A DNA stretch of 64,000 nucleotides from Mycobacterium sp. GA-1199 (GCF_001500045.1 NZ_LQIX01000008.1:54866-118865); one strand, 5' to 3'; shown: positions 1 through 9,876, counted from the stretch's first letter. Notes: a model not told the origin generated them from the sequence alone. Program-made: numbers and translations.

Positions 1-926
1 GCCGGCCCGACGAGACCGGAGAAGAACTGGGCGCCGAAGGCGGCGTCGTAGACGTCCTCGTTGCACTCGCGGAACCGCTGCTGAGCCGCGGCGCGGTGAC
101 CGAAGGTCTTGACGATGGTGAAGCCGCTGTAGGTCTCCTCGATATGGGCATTGAGCCTGCCGGTGTTCGCCCACTGCGCCACGAACAGCCGCTGCGACCG
201 GCGCGCGATGACCCGGGTCGCCCACAGTGACAGCGGCACCGTCACCACGGTCAGCAGCGTCAGAAGCGGTGAGATGGTCAGCATCATCACCAGCACCGAC
301 AGCACGGTCAGCACGGACGTCAACAGCTGGCTGATCGTCATCGACAACGAGCCCTGGATGTTGTCGATGTCGTTGGTGACCCTGCTGAGCACCTCGCCGC
401 GTTGCCGAGAGTCGAAGTAGGACAGCGGCATTCGGTGCACTTTGTCTTCGACGTCGGAGCGTAGTGTCGCCATGGTCCGCTGCACCGCGACGTTGAGGAG
501 TCGGGCCTGCAGCCACACCATCAGCGCAGCGACGAGATACAGGCCCAACGCGAGCAGCAGTGTGCGCGCGACGGCCTCGAAGTCCACACCCCGGCCGGGG
601 ACCACGTTCATCCCCGAGAGCAGATCGGCGAACGTGCCGTCGCCGCGGGCGCGGGCGGCGTCGATGGCCTGCTCCTTGGTGATCCCCGCGGGCAGCTGAC
701 GGCCGACCACGCCGTTGAACAGAAGATCGGTGGCGTGCCCCAGGATTCGCGGTCCGATGACACTGATCGCGATGCCCGCGACGCCCAGGAGTATCACCGC
801 GGTGGTCAGGCCGCGCTGCGGTGTCAGCCGTTTGACCAAGCGGATCGCGGACCCGGTGAAGTCGCGCGAGCGCTGCGTGGGCGCCTGCTGCATGCCGCGG
901 ATCGGGCGGGCCATCGGGCCGCTCAC
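1..926 (-). CDS. ABC exporter half-transporter, N-terminal part (Rv1272c-like)
   Basis: The gene runs off the left edge; about 308 N-terminal residues are visible. They form the membrane domain of a type IV ABC exporter half-transporter: a hydrophobic segment near residues 40-58, another near 107-125, and the family pattern [19 protein letters not shown] in the first intracellular loop. The ATPase domain lies outside the window. The GTG start at 926 overlaps the stop of the upstream gene by four bases (GTGA), so the two are translationally coupled and probably form a heterodimer, as Rv1273c/Rv1272c do by synteny. The substrate cannot be read from sequence; drug or lipid export is only the family expectation. 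Confidence 0.9.
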   Translation of the reverse strand, partial: MSGPMARPIRGMQQAPTQRSRDFTGSAIRLVKRLTPQRGLTTAVILLGVAGIAISVIGPRILGHATDLLFNGVVGRQLPAGITKEQAIDAARARGDGTFADLLSGMNVVPGRGVDFEAVARTLLLALGLYLVAALMVWLQARLLNVAVQRTMATLRSDVEDKVHRMPLSYFDSRQRGEVLSRVTNDIDNIQGSLSMTISQLLTSVLTVLSVLVMMLTISPLLTLLTVVTVPLSLWATRVIARRSQRLFVAQWANTGRLNAHIEETYSGFTIVKTFGHRAAAQQRFRECNEDVYDAAFGAQFFSGLVGP

Positions 927-2662
927 TGGGCGTCTCCGGCGACGGCGAGCGACTGGGAGTCGGCGAACTCGGCGTACTGCGGGCAGTCCGTCAGCAGGGT
1001 TTCGTGAGTGCCGATGCCGGCGATACGGCCGTCGTCGATCACCACGATCTGATCTGCCTGAGTGACGGTGGAGATACGCTGGGCGACAACGATGACCGTC
1101 GCTTCTGCCGACGTCTCGCGCAGCGCCGAGCGCACCCGGGCGTCGGTGTGCACGTCGAGTGCGGAGAACGCGTCGTCGAACAGATACACGGCGGGCCGGC
1201 GGATCACCGCGCGGGCGATGGCCAACCGCTGCCGTTGTCCACCAGAGAAATTCGCACCACCCTGCGTGACCTTCATGGACAGGCCGTCCGGGTGCGCGCG
1301 CACGAAGTCGTCGGCCGCGGCCACCCGCAGCGCCGCCCACATCTCGTCGTCGGTGGCATCCGCATTGCCGTACCGCAGATTGTCGGCGACGGTGCCCGAG
1401 AACAGGTATCCGCGCTGCGGCACCAGCCCGAGCACCGACCACAGCTGTTCGGGGTCGTAGTCGCGCACGTCGACGCCGTCGAGATACACCGATCCGCTCG
1501 TCGCGTCGTACATCCGGCAGATCAGCGACACCAGCGTCGACTTGCCCGACCCGGTGGAGCCGACCACCGCAGTCGTCGTGCCCGGTCGTGCCGTCAGCGA
1601 AATATCCTGCAGCACAGGTCGTTCAGCGCCGGGATAACAGAACGTCGCGGCGTCCAACCGGACCTCACCCCGGATTCTCGATGGGCGCACCGGGTGTTCG
1701 GGGCTGACGATCTGCGGTGCGACGGACAGCACCTCCGAGATCCGCTCGGCGCACACCGATGCCCGGGGGATGATGACCAGAATGAACGTGGCCAACAGGA
1801 CGGCCATCAGTATCTGCATGAAGTAGGCCAGGAACGCGATCAGCGAGCCCACCTGCATCTGTCCGGCGTCGATCCGCAGCCCACCGAACCAGATCAGTGC
1901 GACGCTCGAGACGTTGATCACCAGCGTCGTGGTGGGCAGCATCAGCGCCTGCCAGCGTCCGGCTTCGAGCGCGGTGTCGGCCAGGGCGTGGTTGGCTTCG
2001 GCGAACCGGTTGCGTTCGAACGGTTCCCGTGCAAAGGCGCGGATCACGCGCAGGCCGGCGAGTTGGTCGCGCATCACCCGGTTGATGCCGTCGACCAGTC
2101 GCTGCATGCGGCGGAAGATCGGAAGCAGGTGACGAACGATCCAGTAGTTGGTCAGGGCCAGGATCGGCACGCTAACCAGCAGCAGCCAGGACAGCCCGGC
2201 GTCCTGATGCAGCGCCATGAAGATTCCGCCGATCGACATGATCGGCGCGGTGACCAGCATGGTGCAGCTCAGTTGGACCAGCAGTTGGATCTGCTGCACG
2301 TCGTTGGTGGTGCGGGTGAGCAGTGACGGCGCACCGAACCGTGCGGCGTCCTCGGCGGAGAATCCGGTCACGTGGTCGAACATCGCCGCGCGCAGATCGC
2401 GACCGACGCCCATGCCCGCCCGCGACCCGAAGTACACCGCCCCCACCGCGCACACCACCTGCAGCGCGGTGACCGCCAGCATCACACCACCCAGTTCGAC
2501 GATCCGGCGCAGATTCCCGACCGCGACGCCGTCGTCGATGATCGCCGCGTTGACGGTCGGCAGGTACAGCGAGGCGAGCGTGCTGACCAACTGCAGCGTG
2601 GCGACGGTGACGAGCAGCACCCGATATGGCCGCGCGTACTGTCGCAGCAGCGCCCATAACAT
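923..2662 (-). CDS. ABC exporter half-transporter, permease-ATPase (Rv1273c-like)
   Basis: This protein of about 579 residues has an N-terminal six-helix membrane domain and a C-terminal ATPase. Walker A (GSTGSGKST) lies near residue 365, the signature FSGGQRQR near 470 and Walker B (YLFDDAF) near 489. Walker B ends in Asp where the catalytic Glu is expected, a mark of the degenerate site in heterodimeric exporters. The start chosen is [14 protein letters not shown], which fits the family; an ATG 45 bases upstream (2707) is also open. The stop overlaps the GTG of the partner gene. It faces away from lprB, so the 2663-2748 gap carries divergent promoters. The substrate is unknown. Confidence 0.93.
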   Translation of the reverse strand: MLWALLRQYARPYRVLLVTVATLQLVSTLASLYLPTVNAAIIDDGVAVGNLRRIVELGGVMLAVTALQVVCAVGAVYFGSRAGMGVGRDLRAAMFDHVTGFSAEDAARFGAPSLLTRTTNDVQQIQLLVQLSCTMLVTAPIMSIGGIFMALHQDAGLSWLLLVSVPILALTNYWIVRHLLPIFRRMQRLVDGINRVMRDQLAGLRVIRAFAREPFERNRFAEANHALADTALEAGRWQALMLPTTTLVINVSSVALIWFGGLRIDAGQMQVGSLIAFLAYFMQILMAVLLATFILVIIPRASVCAERISEVLSVAPQIVSPEHPVRPSRIRGEVRLDAATFCYPGAERPVLQDISLTARPGTTTAVVGSTGSGKSTLVSLICRMYDATSGSVYLDGVDVRDYDPEQLWSVLGLVPQRGYLFSGTVADNLRYGNADATDDEMWAALRVAAADDFVRAHPDGLSMKVTQGGANFSGGQRQRLAIARAVIRRPAVYLFDDAFSALDVHTDARVRSALRETSAEATVIVVAQRISTVTQADQIVVIDDGRIAGIGTHETLLTDCPQYAEFADSQSLAVAGDAQ

Positions 2663-2735
2663 CCCGATACTGTCGCACATCCGATATATGGGCAGGTCAA
2701 CCGGCATGTCGGTGGTTGACCTCTCGAGCTGCCGC

Positions 2736-2741
2736 TACAGT
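2736..2741 (+). promoter_or_regulatory. -10 element for a leaderless lprB transcript
   Basis: TACAGT lies seven bases before the GTG at 2749, the spacing expected when transcription begins at the start codon. A TTGACC at 2716-2721 is present, but its 14-bp spacing is short for a -35. The element supports GTG 2749 over GTG 2740, which would lie inside the -10. Confidence 0.4.
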
Positions 2742-2748
2742 GCATGGC

Positions 2749-3303
2749 GTGACTCACAGCACGCGCGTGACCCGCTGCCTGGCCCTCGCGGCCGCCGTGG
2801 TCATTCCGCTGTCCGCATGCTCGGATTCCGAACCTGCCGGCCCGCAAGTGCCTGAGGACACCCCGGCTGTCACGGAGAACGTGTCGCACGGCCCGTTCTT
2901 CCCCCAGTGTGGCGGTATCAGCGACCAGGAGGTCATCAAGCAGACCCGGGTTCCGGGGCTGATCAACACCGCCAAGACCTCAGTCGGGTGCCAGTGGCTG
3001 GCCGGCGGCAGCATTCTCGGCCCGCACTTCTCGTTCACCTGGTTCCGCGGCAGCCCGATCGGGCGTGAGCGCAAAACCATGGAACTGTCCCGCACCGCCG
3101 TCGAGGACATCAGCATCGAAGGCCACGACGGGTTCATCGGGTACAGCGAGGACCCGATCAACGGCGTCAACCTCTGCGAGATCGGCATCCAGTTCGACGA
3201 TGACTTCATCGAGTGGTCGGTCAGCTACGCCAGCAAGCCGTTCCCGGATCCGTGCGAGGTGGCCAAGGAACTGACCCGCCAATCGATTGTGAACTCCGAA
3301 TGA
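2749..3303 (+). CDS. lprB: DUF3558 lipoprotein LprB-like
   Basis: This is a secreted lipoprotein of 184 residues. The N-terminus has Arg residues, a hydrophobic stretch and the lipobox LSAC, so it should be lipidated at Cys25 and anchored on the outer face of the cytoplasmic membrane. The mature part fits DUF3558: a conserved Cys early (FFPQCGG), a second before a Trp (VGCQWL), and late cysteines (LCEIG, PDPCEVA). It lies next to a second DUF3558 lipoprotein with a four-base ATGA overlap, the same arrangement as Rv1274-Rv1275. The biochemical function of DUF3558 proteins is unknown. GTG 2749 is chosen because a -10 element sits just ahead. Confidence 0.85.
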   Translation: MTHSTRVTRCLALAAAVVIPLSACSDSEPAGPQVPEDTPAVTENVSHGPFFPQCGGISDQEVIKQTRVPGLINTAKTSVGCQWLAGGSILGPHFSFTWFRGSPIGRERKTMELSRTAVEDISIEGHDGFIGYSEDPINGVNLCEIGIQFDDDFIEWSVSYASKPFPDPCEVAKELTRQSIVNSE

Positions 3304-3857
3304 GAACCGCGTCCGCTCGTCGGCTGATCGCGGGCACGTTCGCCGTGCTCGCTTCGTTGTCCGTACTCACCGGTTGCACCCAGACGGTCGAAGGCACGGC
3401 GGCCAAGTCGGGCTCGGGCGGGGGACCGCGCAACGAGGACTCCGAGCGGCAGTACCCGAACCTGCTCAAGGAGTGCGAGGTGCTGACCGAGGACATCCTC
3501 GCCGAGACCGTGGGCGCCGACCCGCTCGACATCCAGAGCACGTTCGTCGGCGCCGTGTGCCGCTGGCAGGCGGCCAACCCGGGTGGCCTCATCGACATCA
3601 CCAGGTTCTGGTTCGAGCAGGGCGATCTGGACCACGAGCGCGAGGTGGCCCAGCGGTTGGACTATCGGATCGAAGACCGCAGGGTCGCCGGGATCCAGTC
3701 CATCGTGATGCGGCCGAACGATCCGAACGGGGCGTGCGGTGTGGCCAGCGACGCGGCCGGCGTGGTCGGCTGGTGGGTCAACCCGCAGTCGCCGGGGATG
3801 GACGCCTGCGGTATGGCGATCAAGCTGATGGAGCTGACGCTGGCCACCCGCGCCTGA
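3300..3857 (+). CDS. lprC: DUF3558 lipoprotein LprC-like
   Basis: This lipoprotein of 185 residues begins RTASARR, followed by a hydrophobic signal segment and the lipobox LTGC, with Cys23 as the lipidation site. A Gly/Ser-rich linker follows, then a DUF3558 domain with the cysteine and Trp pattern seen in its neighbour (LLKECEVL, AVCRWQA, GMDACGMA). The ATG overlaps the lprB stop (ATGA), so the two are probably co-translated. The stop lies three bases from the stop of the convergent phosphatase gene. Function unknown; by synteny it matches Rv1275. Confidence 0.87.
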   Translation: MRTASARRLIAGTFAVLASLSVLTGCTQTVEGTAAKSGSGGGPRNEDSERQYPNLLKECEVLTEDILAETVGADPLDIQSTFVGAVCRWQAANPGGLIDITRFWFEQGDLDHEREVAQRLDYRIEDRRVAGIQSIVMRPNDPNGACGVASDAAGVVGWWVNPQSPGMDACGMAIKLMELTLATRA

Positions 3858-3860
3858 CCG

Positions 3861-4370
3861 CTAGCGCGCGACGTGGAAGTCCACCAGCGCGGCGCCGTCG
3901 AGCGCCACGTCGGCCCACGTCTGCCGCGTGCGCAGCACCGCGATGGACGATGTCGGGAACTTCAGCGAGATCTGTTCGGCCGCAGCGACGTTGGTGCCGT
4001 CGGCGGTGGCCAGGCCGAGCGCGACACCCGACATCGCCGGTTCGTGGCCGATCACCAGCAGGGTCCCCACCTCGAAGTCGAAGTGTGATTGCACGCGGTT
4101 GATCTCGTCGATCACCGTGCCCGCAGTCGCGTCGTAGAGGCGGTCGCGGTACTGGACCGGCGCGGCGATGCGGGTGCGCGTGAGCGTCTCGCGGGTGCGG
4201 GTGGCGGTGGAACACAGCACGGCGTCGACGGCGGGCACGTTGGCGCGCAGCCAGTCGCCGGCCAACCCGGCTTCGCGCACGCCTCTGGGCGCCAGCGGAC
4301 GGTCGTGGTCTGCGACCCCTGGCGGATAGTCCGACTTGGCGTGCCGGAGCAACAGCAGCGTGCGGTACAC
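3861..4370 (-). CDS. SixA-like histidine phosphatase (Rv1276c-like)
   Basis: This cytoplasmic protein of 169 residues belongs to the histidine phosphatase superfamily, SixA branch. It opens YRTLLLLRHAKSDYPPG, with the catalytic RHA (RHG in most relatives) near residues 9-11, and has the second conserved His in LLVIGHEPAMSG. Family members use a phosphohistidine intermediate; SixA acts on histidine phosphotransfer domains, but no partner is visible here. The GTG at 4370 is preferred because it sits immediately before the first beta strand; an ATG at 4451 would add a basic, unlikely extension. The gene is convergent with lprC. Confidence 0.88.
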   Translation of the reverse strand: MYRTLLLLRHAKSDYPPGVADHDRPLAPRGVREAGLAGDWLRANVPAVDAVLCSTATRTRETLTRTRIAAPVQYRDRLYDATAGTVIDEINRVQSHFDFEVGTLLVIGHEPAMSGVALGLATADGTNVAAAEQISLKFPTSSIAVLRTRQTWADVALDGAALVDFHVAR

Positions 4371-4474
4371 CGGACTAACCGTAGGGCATGCCGCTGCACC
4401 TCCCGGGACTTGTCGGCGTCCCGCCCTACACTCGCGGTGCCCGGCAAACACGACGAGGGGAAGGGGGCGCTGAG

Positions 4475-5623
4475 ATGCGATTCGTGCACACCGCCGACTG
4501 GCAGCTCGGCATGACGCGGTACTTCCTCAATGGTGAGGCGCAGCCCCGTTATTCGGCGGCGCGCCGCGACGCGGTGGTCGAATTGGGCCGGGTGGCCGCC
4601 GACGCGGGCGCGGAGTTCGTCGGCGTCGCCGGCGACGTCTTCGAGCACAACCAACTGACATCGCGCGACGTCAGCCTTTCGCTCGAGGCCATGCGCGCCA
4701 TCGGCGTTCCGGTCTATCTGCTGCCGGGCAACCACGACCCGCTGGACGCCTCGTCGGTCTACACCAGCCCGCTGTTCGTCGCCGAGTGTCCCGGCAACGT
4801 GTCGGTGCTCGACCGCGCGGGGGTGCACGAGGTGCGGCCCGGCCTCGAGCTGGTCGCCTCGCCGTGGACCTCGAAGGCGCCGTCGTCGGACCCCGTGGCG
4901 GGCGTGCTCGAGGGTCTTTGCGCCGACGGGGTGACGCGGGTCGTCGTCGGCCACGGCGGTGTGGACATCTTCGTGCCGGACAAGGACCGGCCGTCGCTCA
5001 TCCGGCTGGCGGCGCTGGAGGCGGCCGTCAACCGGGGCGCGGTGCACTATGTGGCATTGGGCGACAAGCACTCTCGTATGCAGGTGGGGTCCACCGGGCG
5101 GATCTGGTACTCCGGGTCGCCTGAGGTCACCAACTACGACGACATCGAGGTGGACCCGGGGCATGTGCTGATCGTCGACATCGACGAGGACGCCCCGGGG
5201 CGTCCGGTGACCGTGGAACCGCGGAGGGTGGGCCGCTGGCGGTTCGTCACGCTGCGCCGTGGGGTGGACAGCGACCGCGACGTCGCCGACCTGGACATCA
5301 ACCTGGATCTGTTGCCGGACAAGGAACGTACCGTGGTCCGTCTCGCGTTGACCGGATCGCTGACGGTCACCGACAAGGCCGCGCTCGACGTCTGCCTGGA
5401 CAAGTACGCCCGCCTCTTCGCCGCGTTGAGGGTGGACGAGAAGCAGAGCGACATCGCGGTCGTCCCCGCCGACGGTGAGTTCGACGACCTCGGTATCGGC
5501 GGCTTCGCCGCATCGGCCGTCGACGAACTGGTCGCGACCGCACGGTCGGACGGTGAGGCGGCCGACGACGCCCGGGCCGCGCTGGCGCTGCTCCTACGGC
5601 TGTCGGATCGAGGTGTGGCATGA
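4475..5623 (+). CDS. SbcD-like DNA repair metallophosphoesterase (Rv1277-like)
   Basis: This protein of 382 residues is a calcineurin-like phosphoesterase of the SbcD/Mre11 type. The metal-binding motifs are HTADWQLG near residue 5, GDVFEHN near 56, GNHDPLD near 84 and GHGGVD near 160. SbcD proteins pair with an SMC-like ATPase to process DNA ends; here the partner follows with a four-base ATGA overlap. The ATG at 4475 is preceded by a purine-rich RBS (gaggggaaggggg) and begins MRFVHTADWQLG as the family does, so the upstream ATG at 4388 was not used. The pair matches Rv1277-Rv1278. Confidence 0.92.
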   Translation: MRFVHTADWQLGMTRYFLNGEAQPRYSAARRDAVVELGRVAADAGAEFVGVAGDVFEHNQLTSRDVSLSLEAMRAIGVPVYLLPGNHDPLDASSVYTSPLFVAECPGNVSVLDRAGVHEVRPGLELVASPWTSKAPSSDPVAGVLEGLCADGVTRVVVGHGGVDIFVPDKDRPSLIRLAALEAAVNRGAVHYVALGDKHSRMQVGSTGRIWYSGSPEVTNYDDIEVDPGHVLIVDIDEDAPGRPVTVEPRRVGRWRFVTLRRGVDSDRDVADLDINLDLLPDKERTVVRLALTGSLTVTDKAALDVCLDKYARLFAALRVDEKQSDIAVVPADGEFDDLGIGGFAASAVDELVATARSDGEAADDARAALALLLRLSDRGVA

Positions 5624-8241
5624 AACTGCACCGCCTGGTCCTGACCAACTACCGCGGCATCACCCGTCGCGAGATCGAATTCCCCGACCATGGCGTGGTG
5701 ATCGTCAGCGGCGCGAACGAGATCGGCAAGTCGTCGATGATCGAGGCGCTGGACCTGTTGATCGAGGCCAAGGACCGGTCGGCGAAGAAAGAGGTCAAAG
5801 AGGTCAAGCCGACACACGCCGACGTCGGCGCCGAGGTCGAGGCCGAGATCTCCACCGGCCCCTATCGTTTCGTGTACCGCAAGCGCTTCCACAAACGCTT
5901 CGAAACCGAGCTGACGATCATGGAGCCGCGCCGCGAACAGCTCACCGGTGACGAGGCGCACGACCGGGTCCGGGCCATGCTCGACGAGACCGTCGACACC
6001 TGCCTGTGGCAGGCCCAGCGGGTGCTGCAGTCCGGGTCGACGGCGGCGGTCGACCTGTCCGGATGCGATGCGCTCTCACGTGCGCTCGACGTGGCTGCCG
6101 GTGAGGCCGTAAGGCTTTCGGGTGCCGAACCGCTGCTGGTTGACCGCGTCGAGGACGAATACCTGCGTTACTTCACCCGCACCGGCAGGCCCACAGGTGA
6201 ATGGGCCGCTGCCACCACCCGGTTGCGCACGGCCGAGGAGGCGTTGGCCGAGGCGGCGGCCGCCGTTGCGCAGGTCGACGACGCGGTCCGCAGGCACGCC
6301 ACGCTCACCGACGAACTGGCCCGGCTGACCGCACAGTGCACCGATGCGGCACGGCAGGTCGCCGTCGCGCAGCAGGCCGCCGAGGCGGTGGCCGCGTTGA
6401 AGGCACAGCTCAAGGAGGCGGAACTGGTTCTCGCGGCGGCGCAGGCCAACCACGACACGTCGCGCGCCGCGGTCGAGGAGCGGCGGCGCCTGCGTGCCGA
6501 CATCGAGCAGCGGGCCGCCGCGATGGCCGACCTCGAGGCCGAGGCCGTCAAGGCCGACGAGAACCAGGCGACGGCCGCCGAAGTCGCCGAACTCGCCGAG
6601 GCGGCAGCCGAGCAGGCGCGAAAAGCGTTGAAAGGCACCGAAGCCCGTGTCGAAGCGGCGCGAAGTACCGTTCAACGGCTGGCCGATCGCGACGAGGCTG
6701 ACCGCATCGCCGCGCAACTGTCGAAGGTCGAGACCGCCCAGCGTGACCTCGAACGCGTGCAGGGCGAACTCGCCGAGATCCGGGTGACCGGCGAGAAGAT
6801 GCGGGCCATCGACGCCGCCAAGGCGACGGTCGACGCCGTGACGGCACAGGTCGAGTTGGCGTCGGCACACATCGAGGTCATCGCGTCGGCGGCCGTCGAG
6901 CTCCGCGTCGGGGGCCAGACGGTCACCCTCGGCGCCGGTCAGGCGTGGACGGCCAGCGTCAGCGCTGAGACCGCCATCGAGGTGCCCGATCTGCTGACCG
7001 CCCGGCTGGTGCCCGGCACGCCGGCGTCGGAGACCCAAGCCAAACTCGATGCGGCACAGGATGTGCTGGCCAAGGCACTGACGGCTTGCGGCGTCGACGA
7101 CGTCGACGAGGCGCGCGCTCAGGACCAGCGTCGGCAACAGCTGGTCACCACCAGGGACCGGCTCAGCGCGACGGTCGAGGCGCTGACGGGCGACGAATCG
7201 GCCGACCGGCTCAGGGCGCGGCTGGCTGACCTCGAGACCCGTCAACCAGAGGTGGCCGATCTGTTCGAGGTCGACGCCGGCGCCGCCCGTGCCGAGCTCG
7301 ACGCCGCCACAACCGCGCACAAGCAGGCGATCGGCGACTGCGACAAGCAGCGCAAGGTCGCCGAAGAGGCCGCTAAGCGCCTGGGGGAGTGCGATATTCG
7401 GCTTACCGTGCTGCGCGAGAAGCTGGCCGGTGCGCGGTCCGAGCTCACCCTGGCCCGTGAACGGTTGCAGGGGCAGCGCGCCACCGTCGGTGACGACGAG
7501 TTGGCGCACCGGGCTCAGGTGCACGCCGAGGAAGCGTTGCGGGCCACCAGCTTGGTCGAGGAGTTGAGCGAGGAAGTGAACCGCGCGGCGCCCGATGTCG
7601 TGGCCGCAGCCCTTCGGGAGGCAACGCAACGGGCCGACGCCGTGTCGACCGCGCACGACCAAATCGCTGAGGAATTGCGGGAGGTCGGCACGCAGCTGAA
7701 GGTGTACGGCACCGAAGGTCGCAAAGGCAAGCTCGACGAGGCGGAAACGGAGCGGGAGCACGCGATCGCCGAGTACTCGAGGGTGCAGCGCCGCGCGCGG
7801 GCCGCCGAGCTCTTGCGGTCGGTGATCGCACGGCACCGCGACTCCACCCGGCAGCGTTACGTCGAGCCGTTCCGCGGCGAAGTGGAACGGTTGGGCCGCA
7901 TGGTGTTCGGCGACAGCTTCGAGGTCGAGGTCGACAGCGCGCTGCGGATCTGCGCCCGCACGCTGTCGGGGCGCACCGTGCCCTACGATTCGCTGTCCGG
8001 TGGGGCCAAGGAACAACTCGGCATCGTGGCACGACTGGCCGGCGCGGCGCTCGTGGCCAAGGAGGACAGCGTGCCGGTGGTCATCGACGACGCGCTCGGA
8101 TTCACCGATCCCGACCGACTGGTCAAAATGGGGGCGGTGTTCAACGCGGTGGGCGGCGACGGGCAGGTGATCGTGCTGACGTGCAGCCCGCAGCGGTACG
8201 CGGCCGTCGACGGAGCCCAGCACATCGCGCTCACCGCATAG
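5620..8241 (+). CDS. SbcC/Rad50-like coiled-coil ATPase (Rv1278-like)
   Basis: This 873-residue SMC-like ATPase has an N-terminal Walker A (GANEIGKSS, residues 31-39) and a C-terminal signature plus Walker B (LSGGAKEQL, VVIDDALGFTD), separated by two long Ala/Glu-rich coiled-coil stretches (about 190-410 and 460-740) with a short globular insert near 420-450. The two ends should join into one ATPase head that works with the overlapping SbcD-like gene. No CxxC zinc hook is visible in the middle, unlike classical Rad50/SbcC, so dimerisation at the coil tips must differ. The length is close to that of Rv1278. Confidence 0.92.
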   Translation: MKLHRLVLTNYRGITRREIEFPDHGVVIVSGANEIGKSSMIEALDLLIEAKDRSAKKEVKEVKPTHADVGAEVEAEISTGPYRFVYRKRFHKRFETELTIMEPRREQLTGDEAHDRVRAMLDETVDTCLWQAQRVLQSGSTAAVDLSGCDALSRALDVAAGEAVRLSGAEPLLVDRVEDEYLRYFTRTGRPTGEWAAATTRLRTAEEALAEAAAAVAQVDDAVRRHATLTDELARLTAQCTDAARQVAVAQQAAEAVAALKAQLKEAELVLAAAQANHDTSRAAVEERRRLRADIEQRAAAMADLEAEAVKADENQATAAEVAELAEAAAEQARKALKGTEARVEAARSTVQRLADRDEADRIAAQLSKVETAQRDLERVQGELAEIRVTGEKMRAIDAAKATVDAVTAQVELASAHIEVIASAAVELRVGGQTVTLGAGQAWTASVSAETAIEVPDLLTARLVPGTPASETQAKLDAAQDVLAKALTACGVDDVDEARAQDQRRQQLVTTRDRLSATVEALTGDESADRLRARLADLETRQPEVADLFEVDAGAARAELDAATTAHKQAIGDCDKQRKVAEEAAKRLGECDIRLTVLREKLAGARSELTLARERLQGQRATVGDDELAHRAQVHAEEALRATSLVEELSEEVNRAAPDVVAAALREATQRADAVSTAHDQIAEELREVGTQLKVYGTEGRKGKLDEAETEREHAIAEYSRVQRRARAAELLRSVIARHRDSTRQRYVEPFRGEVERLGRMVFGDSFEVEVDSALRICARTLSGRTVPYDSLSGGAKEQLGIVARLAGAALVAKEDSVPVVIDDALGFTDPDRLVKMGAVFNAVGGDGQVIVLTCSPQRYAAVDGAQHIALTA

Positions 8242-8277
8242 CCACGCTCCTGCGCGGCGACCGGCCGGCGACGCCGA

Positions 8278-8325
8278 TTTTCGCGGCGGGTTTCCGGCAC
8301 TTCGGCGTTTGTCCGCCGCCGAAAA
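8278..8325. terminator. Hairpin after the SbcC-like gene
   Basis: TTTTCGCGGCGG (8278-8289) and CCGCCGCCGAAAA (8313-8325) pair almost perfectly with one bulged base, giving a 12-bp stem. There is no T-run on the plus strand beyond it, so it is at best a non-canonical terminator of the SbcCD pair, or a structure upstream of the GMC gene. Confidence 0.4.
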
Positions 8326-8327
8326 CC

Positions 8328-8333
8328 TAGACT
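8328..8333 (+). promoter_or_regulatory. -10 element for a leaderless GMC oxidoreductase transcript
   Basis: TAGACT, also found before murA and the rRNA operon in this window, lies seven bases before the ATG at 8341. Transcription should start at or next to the ATG, and no RBS is visible. Confidence 0.45.
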
Positions 8334-8340
8334 CCGGGCG

Positions 8341-9876
8341 ATGGAAGCCGATTACATCGTCGTGGGAACGGGCTCGGCCGGATCGGTGGTGGCCGCCCGG
8401 CTCAGCGACGATCCGTCCGTCCGGGCCGTCGCGCTCGAAGCCGGTCCGCATGACAAGGACAAGTTCATCCGCATCCCCGCCGGCTTCGTCAAACTGTTTC
8501 GCGGCCCGATGGACTGGGATTACCTGACCGAACCGCAGAAGGAGCTCGACGGCCGCGAAATCTATTGGCCGCGAGGCAAGATGGTCGGCGGGTCGTCGTC
8601 GATGAACGCGATGATGTGGGTGCGCGGATTCGCCGCGGACTACGACGAGTGGGGGCAGACCGCCGGCGAGCAGTGGGACTACGCGCACCTCGAGCCGTAT
8701 CTGCGCCGCATCGAAGCCGGGCCGCTGTCGATCAGCCCGCAGCGCAGCCCGCGCAGCGCCACCGCCAAATGGCTTGCCGCCGCCGAGCAGTGCGGGTACC
8801 GCATCGAGAAGCCGAACCAGGCGGCACCGGAGGGGTTCTGCGAGACGTTGGTGACTCAGCGCCGCGGTGCGCGGTGGAGCGCCGCCGACGCCTACCTGAA
8901 ACCGGCCCTCAAGCGCGACAACCTCACGCTCGAGACGGAGGCGTTGGCGACCAGGGTGGTGTTCGACGGCCACCGCGCCGTCGGCGTCGAGATCGAGCAG
9001 AACGGCGCCCGCCGCGTCATCAGGGCCCGGCGCGAAGTCGTGTTGTGCGGCGGCGCGATCAACAGCCCTCAGCTGTTGATGTTGTCGGGTATCGGTGACG
9101 GCGAACGGTTGGCCGAGCACGGCATCCACACGCTGGTCCACGCACCGAACGTGGGCACCAATCTCCTCGACCACTTCATCGCGGCCCTCGGCTTCGACGT
9201 TCCCGACGACAGCCTGTTCGCCGCCGAGAAGCCGCTTCAGCTGCTCAACTACCTGCTGCGACGTCGCGGCATGCTCACCTCCAACGTGGGAGAGGCCTAC
9301 GGCTTCGTCCGCAGCCGCCCCGACCTCGCGCTGCCCGATCTGGAGCTGATCTTCGCCCCGGCACCGTTCTTTGAAGAGGGCATCGGCGACCCCTACGACA
9401 AGCACGCCGTCGTACTGGGCGCGATCCTGCTCAAACCGTCCAGCACCGGCACCATCGAACTGCGCTCGCCCGACCCGGCGGACAAGCCGATCATCGACCC
9501 GCGCTACCTCAGCGATCCGGGCGGCGCCGACCGCGCGGCGATGATGGCCGGCCTGCGCATCTGCGCCACGATCGCCCAGGCGCCCGCGCTCGAGGGCGTC
9601 ATCGGCGAGATCGCGCGCCCCCTCGATTCGGCGGCCCTCGACGAGGCGACGCTGGAACGCGCGCTCGCCACGTTCTCGCACACCCTGTACCACCCGGTCG
9701 GCACGTGCCGCATGGGCCGCGACGACGCGAGCGTGGTCGACCCGCACCTGCGCGTCCGCGGTGTCGAAGGGCTGCGGGTCGCCGACGCGTCGGTGATGCC
9801 GACCATCATCCGCGGGCACACCCACGCGCCCAGCGTGCTGATCGGGGAGAAGGCCGCCGAACTGCTCCGCGCCTGA
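8341..9876 (+). CDS. GMC-family FAD oxidoreductase (Rv1279-like)
   Basis: This 511-residue flavoprotein is of the glucose-methanol-choline oxidoreductase family. The FAD-binding motif (YIVVGTGSAGSVVAARLS) spans residues 4-21, the GMC signature (GKMVGGSSSMNAMMWVRG) lies near 79-96, and the C-terminal active-site region contains HTLYHPVGTCRMG and RGHTHAPSVLIGEKAAELL. Members oxidise an alcohol with FAD as cofactor. It resembles choline dehydrogenase-type proteins most, but substrate preference within the family cannot be told from motifs. It has no signal peptide and is cytoplasmic. It follows the SbcCD pair as Rv1279 does and seems to be transcribed alone from its own promoter. Confidence 0.9.
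   Translation: MEADYIVVGTGSAGSVVAARLSDDPSVRAVALEAGPHDKDKFIRIPAGFVKLFRGPMDWDYLTEPQKELDGREIYWPRGKMVGGSSSMNAMMWVRGFAADYDEWGQTAGEQWDYAHLEPYLRRIEAGPLSISPQRSPRSATAKWLAAAEQCGYRIEKPNQAAPEGFCETLVTQRRGARWSAADAYLKPALKRDNLTLETEALATRVVFDGHRAVGVEIEQNGARRVIRARREVVLCGGAINSPQLLMLSGIGDGERLAEHGIHTLVHAPNVGTNLLDHFIAALGFDVPDDSLFAAEKPLQLLNYLLRRRGMLTSNVGEAYGFVRSRPDLALPDLELIFAPAPFFEEGIGDPYDKHAVVLGAILLKPSSTGTIELRSPDPADKPIIDPRYLSDPGGADRAAMMAGLRICATIAQAPALEGVIGEIARPLDSAALDEATLERALATFSHTLYHPVGTCRMGRDDASVVDPHLRVRGVEGLRVADASVMPTIIRGHTHAPSVLIGEKAAELLRA

Noticed and set aside
6076..9825. A 1249-codon open frame on the minus strand opposite the SbcC-like and GMC genes
   Set aside because: It is antisense to two well-supported genes with family motifs; its sequence is Arg/Gly/Ala/Val-rich without domains, a common by-product of high GC at third positions.
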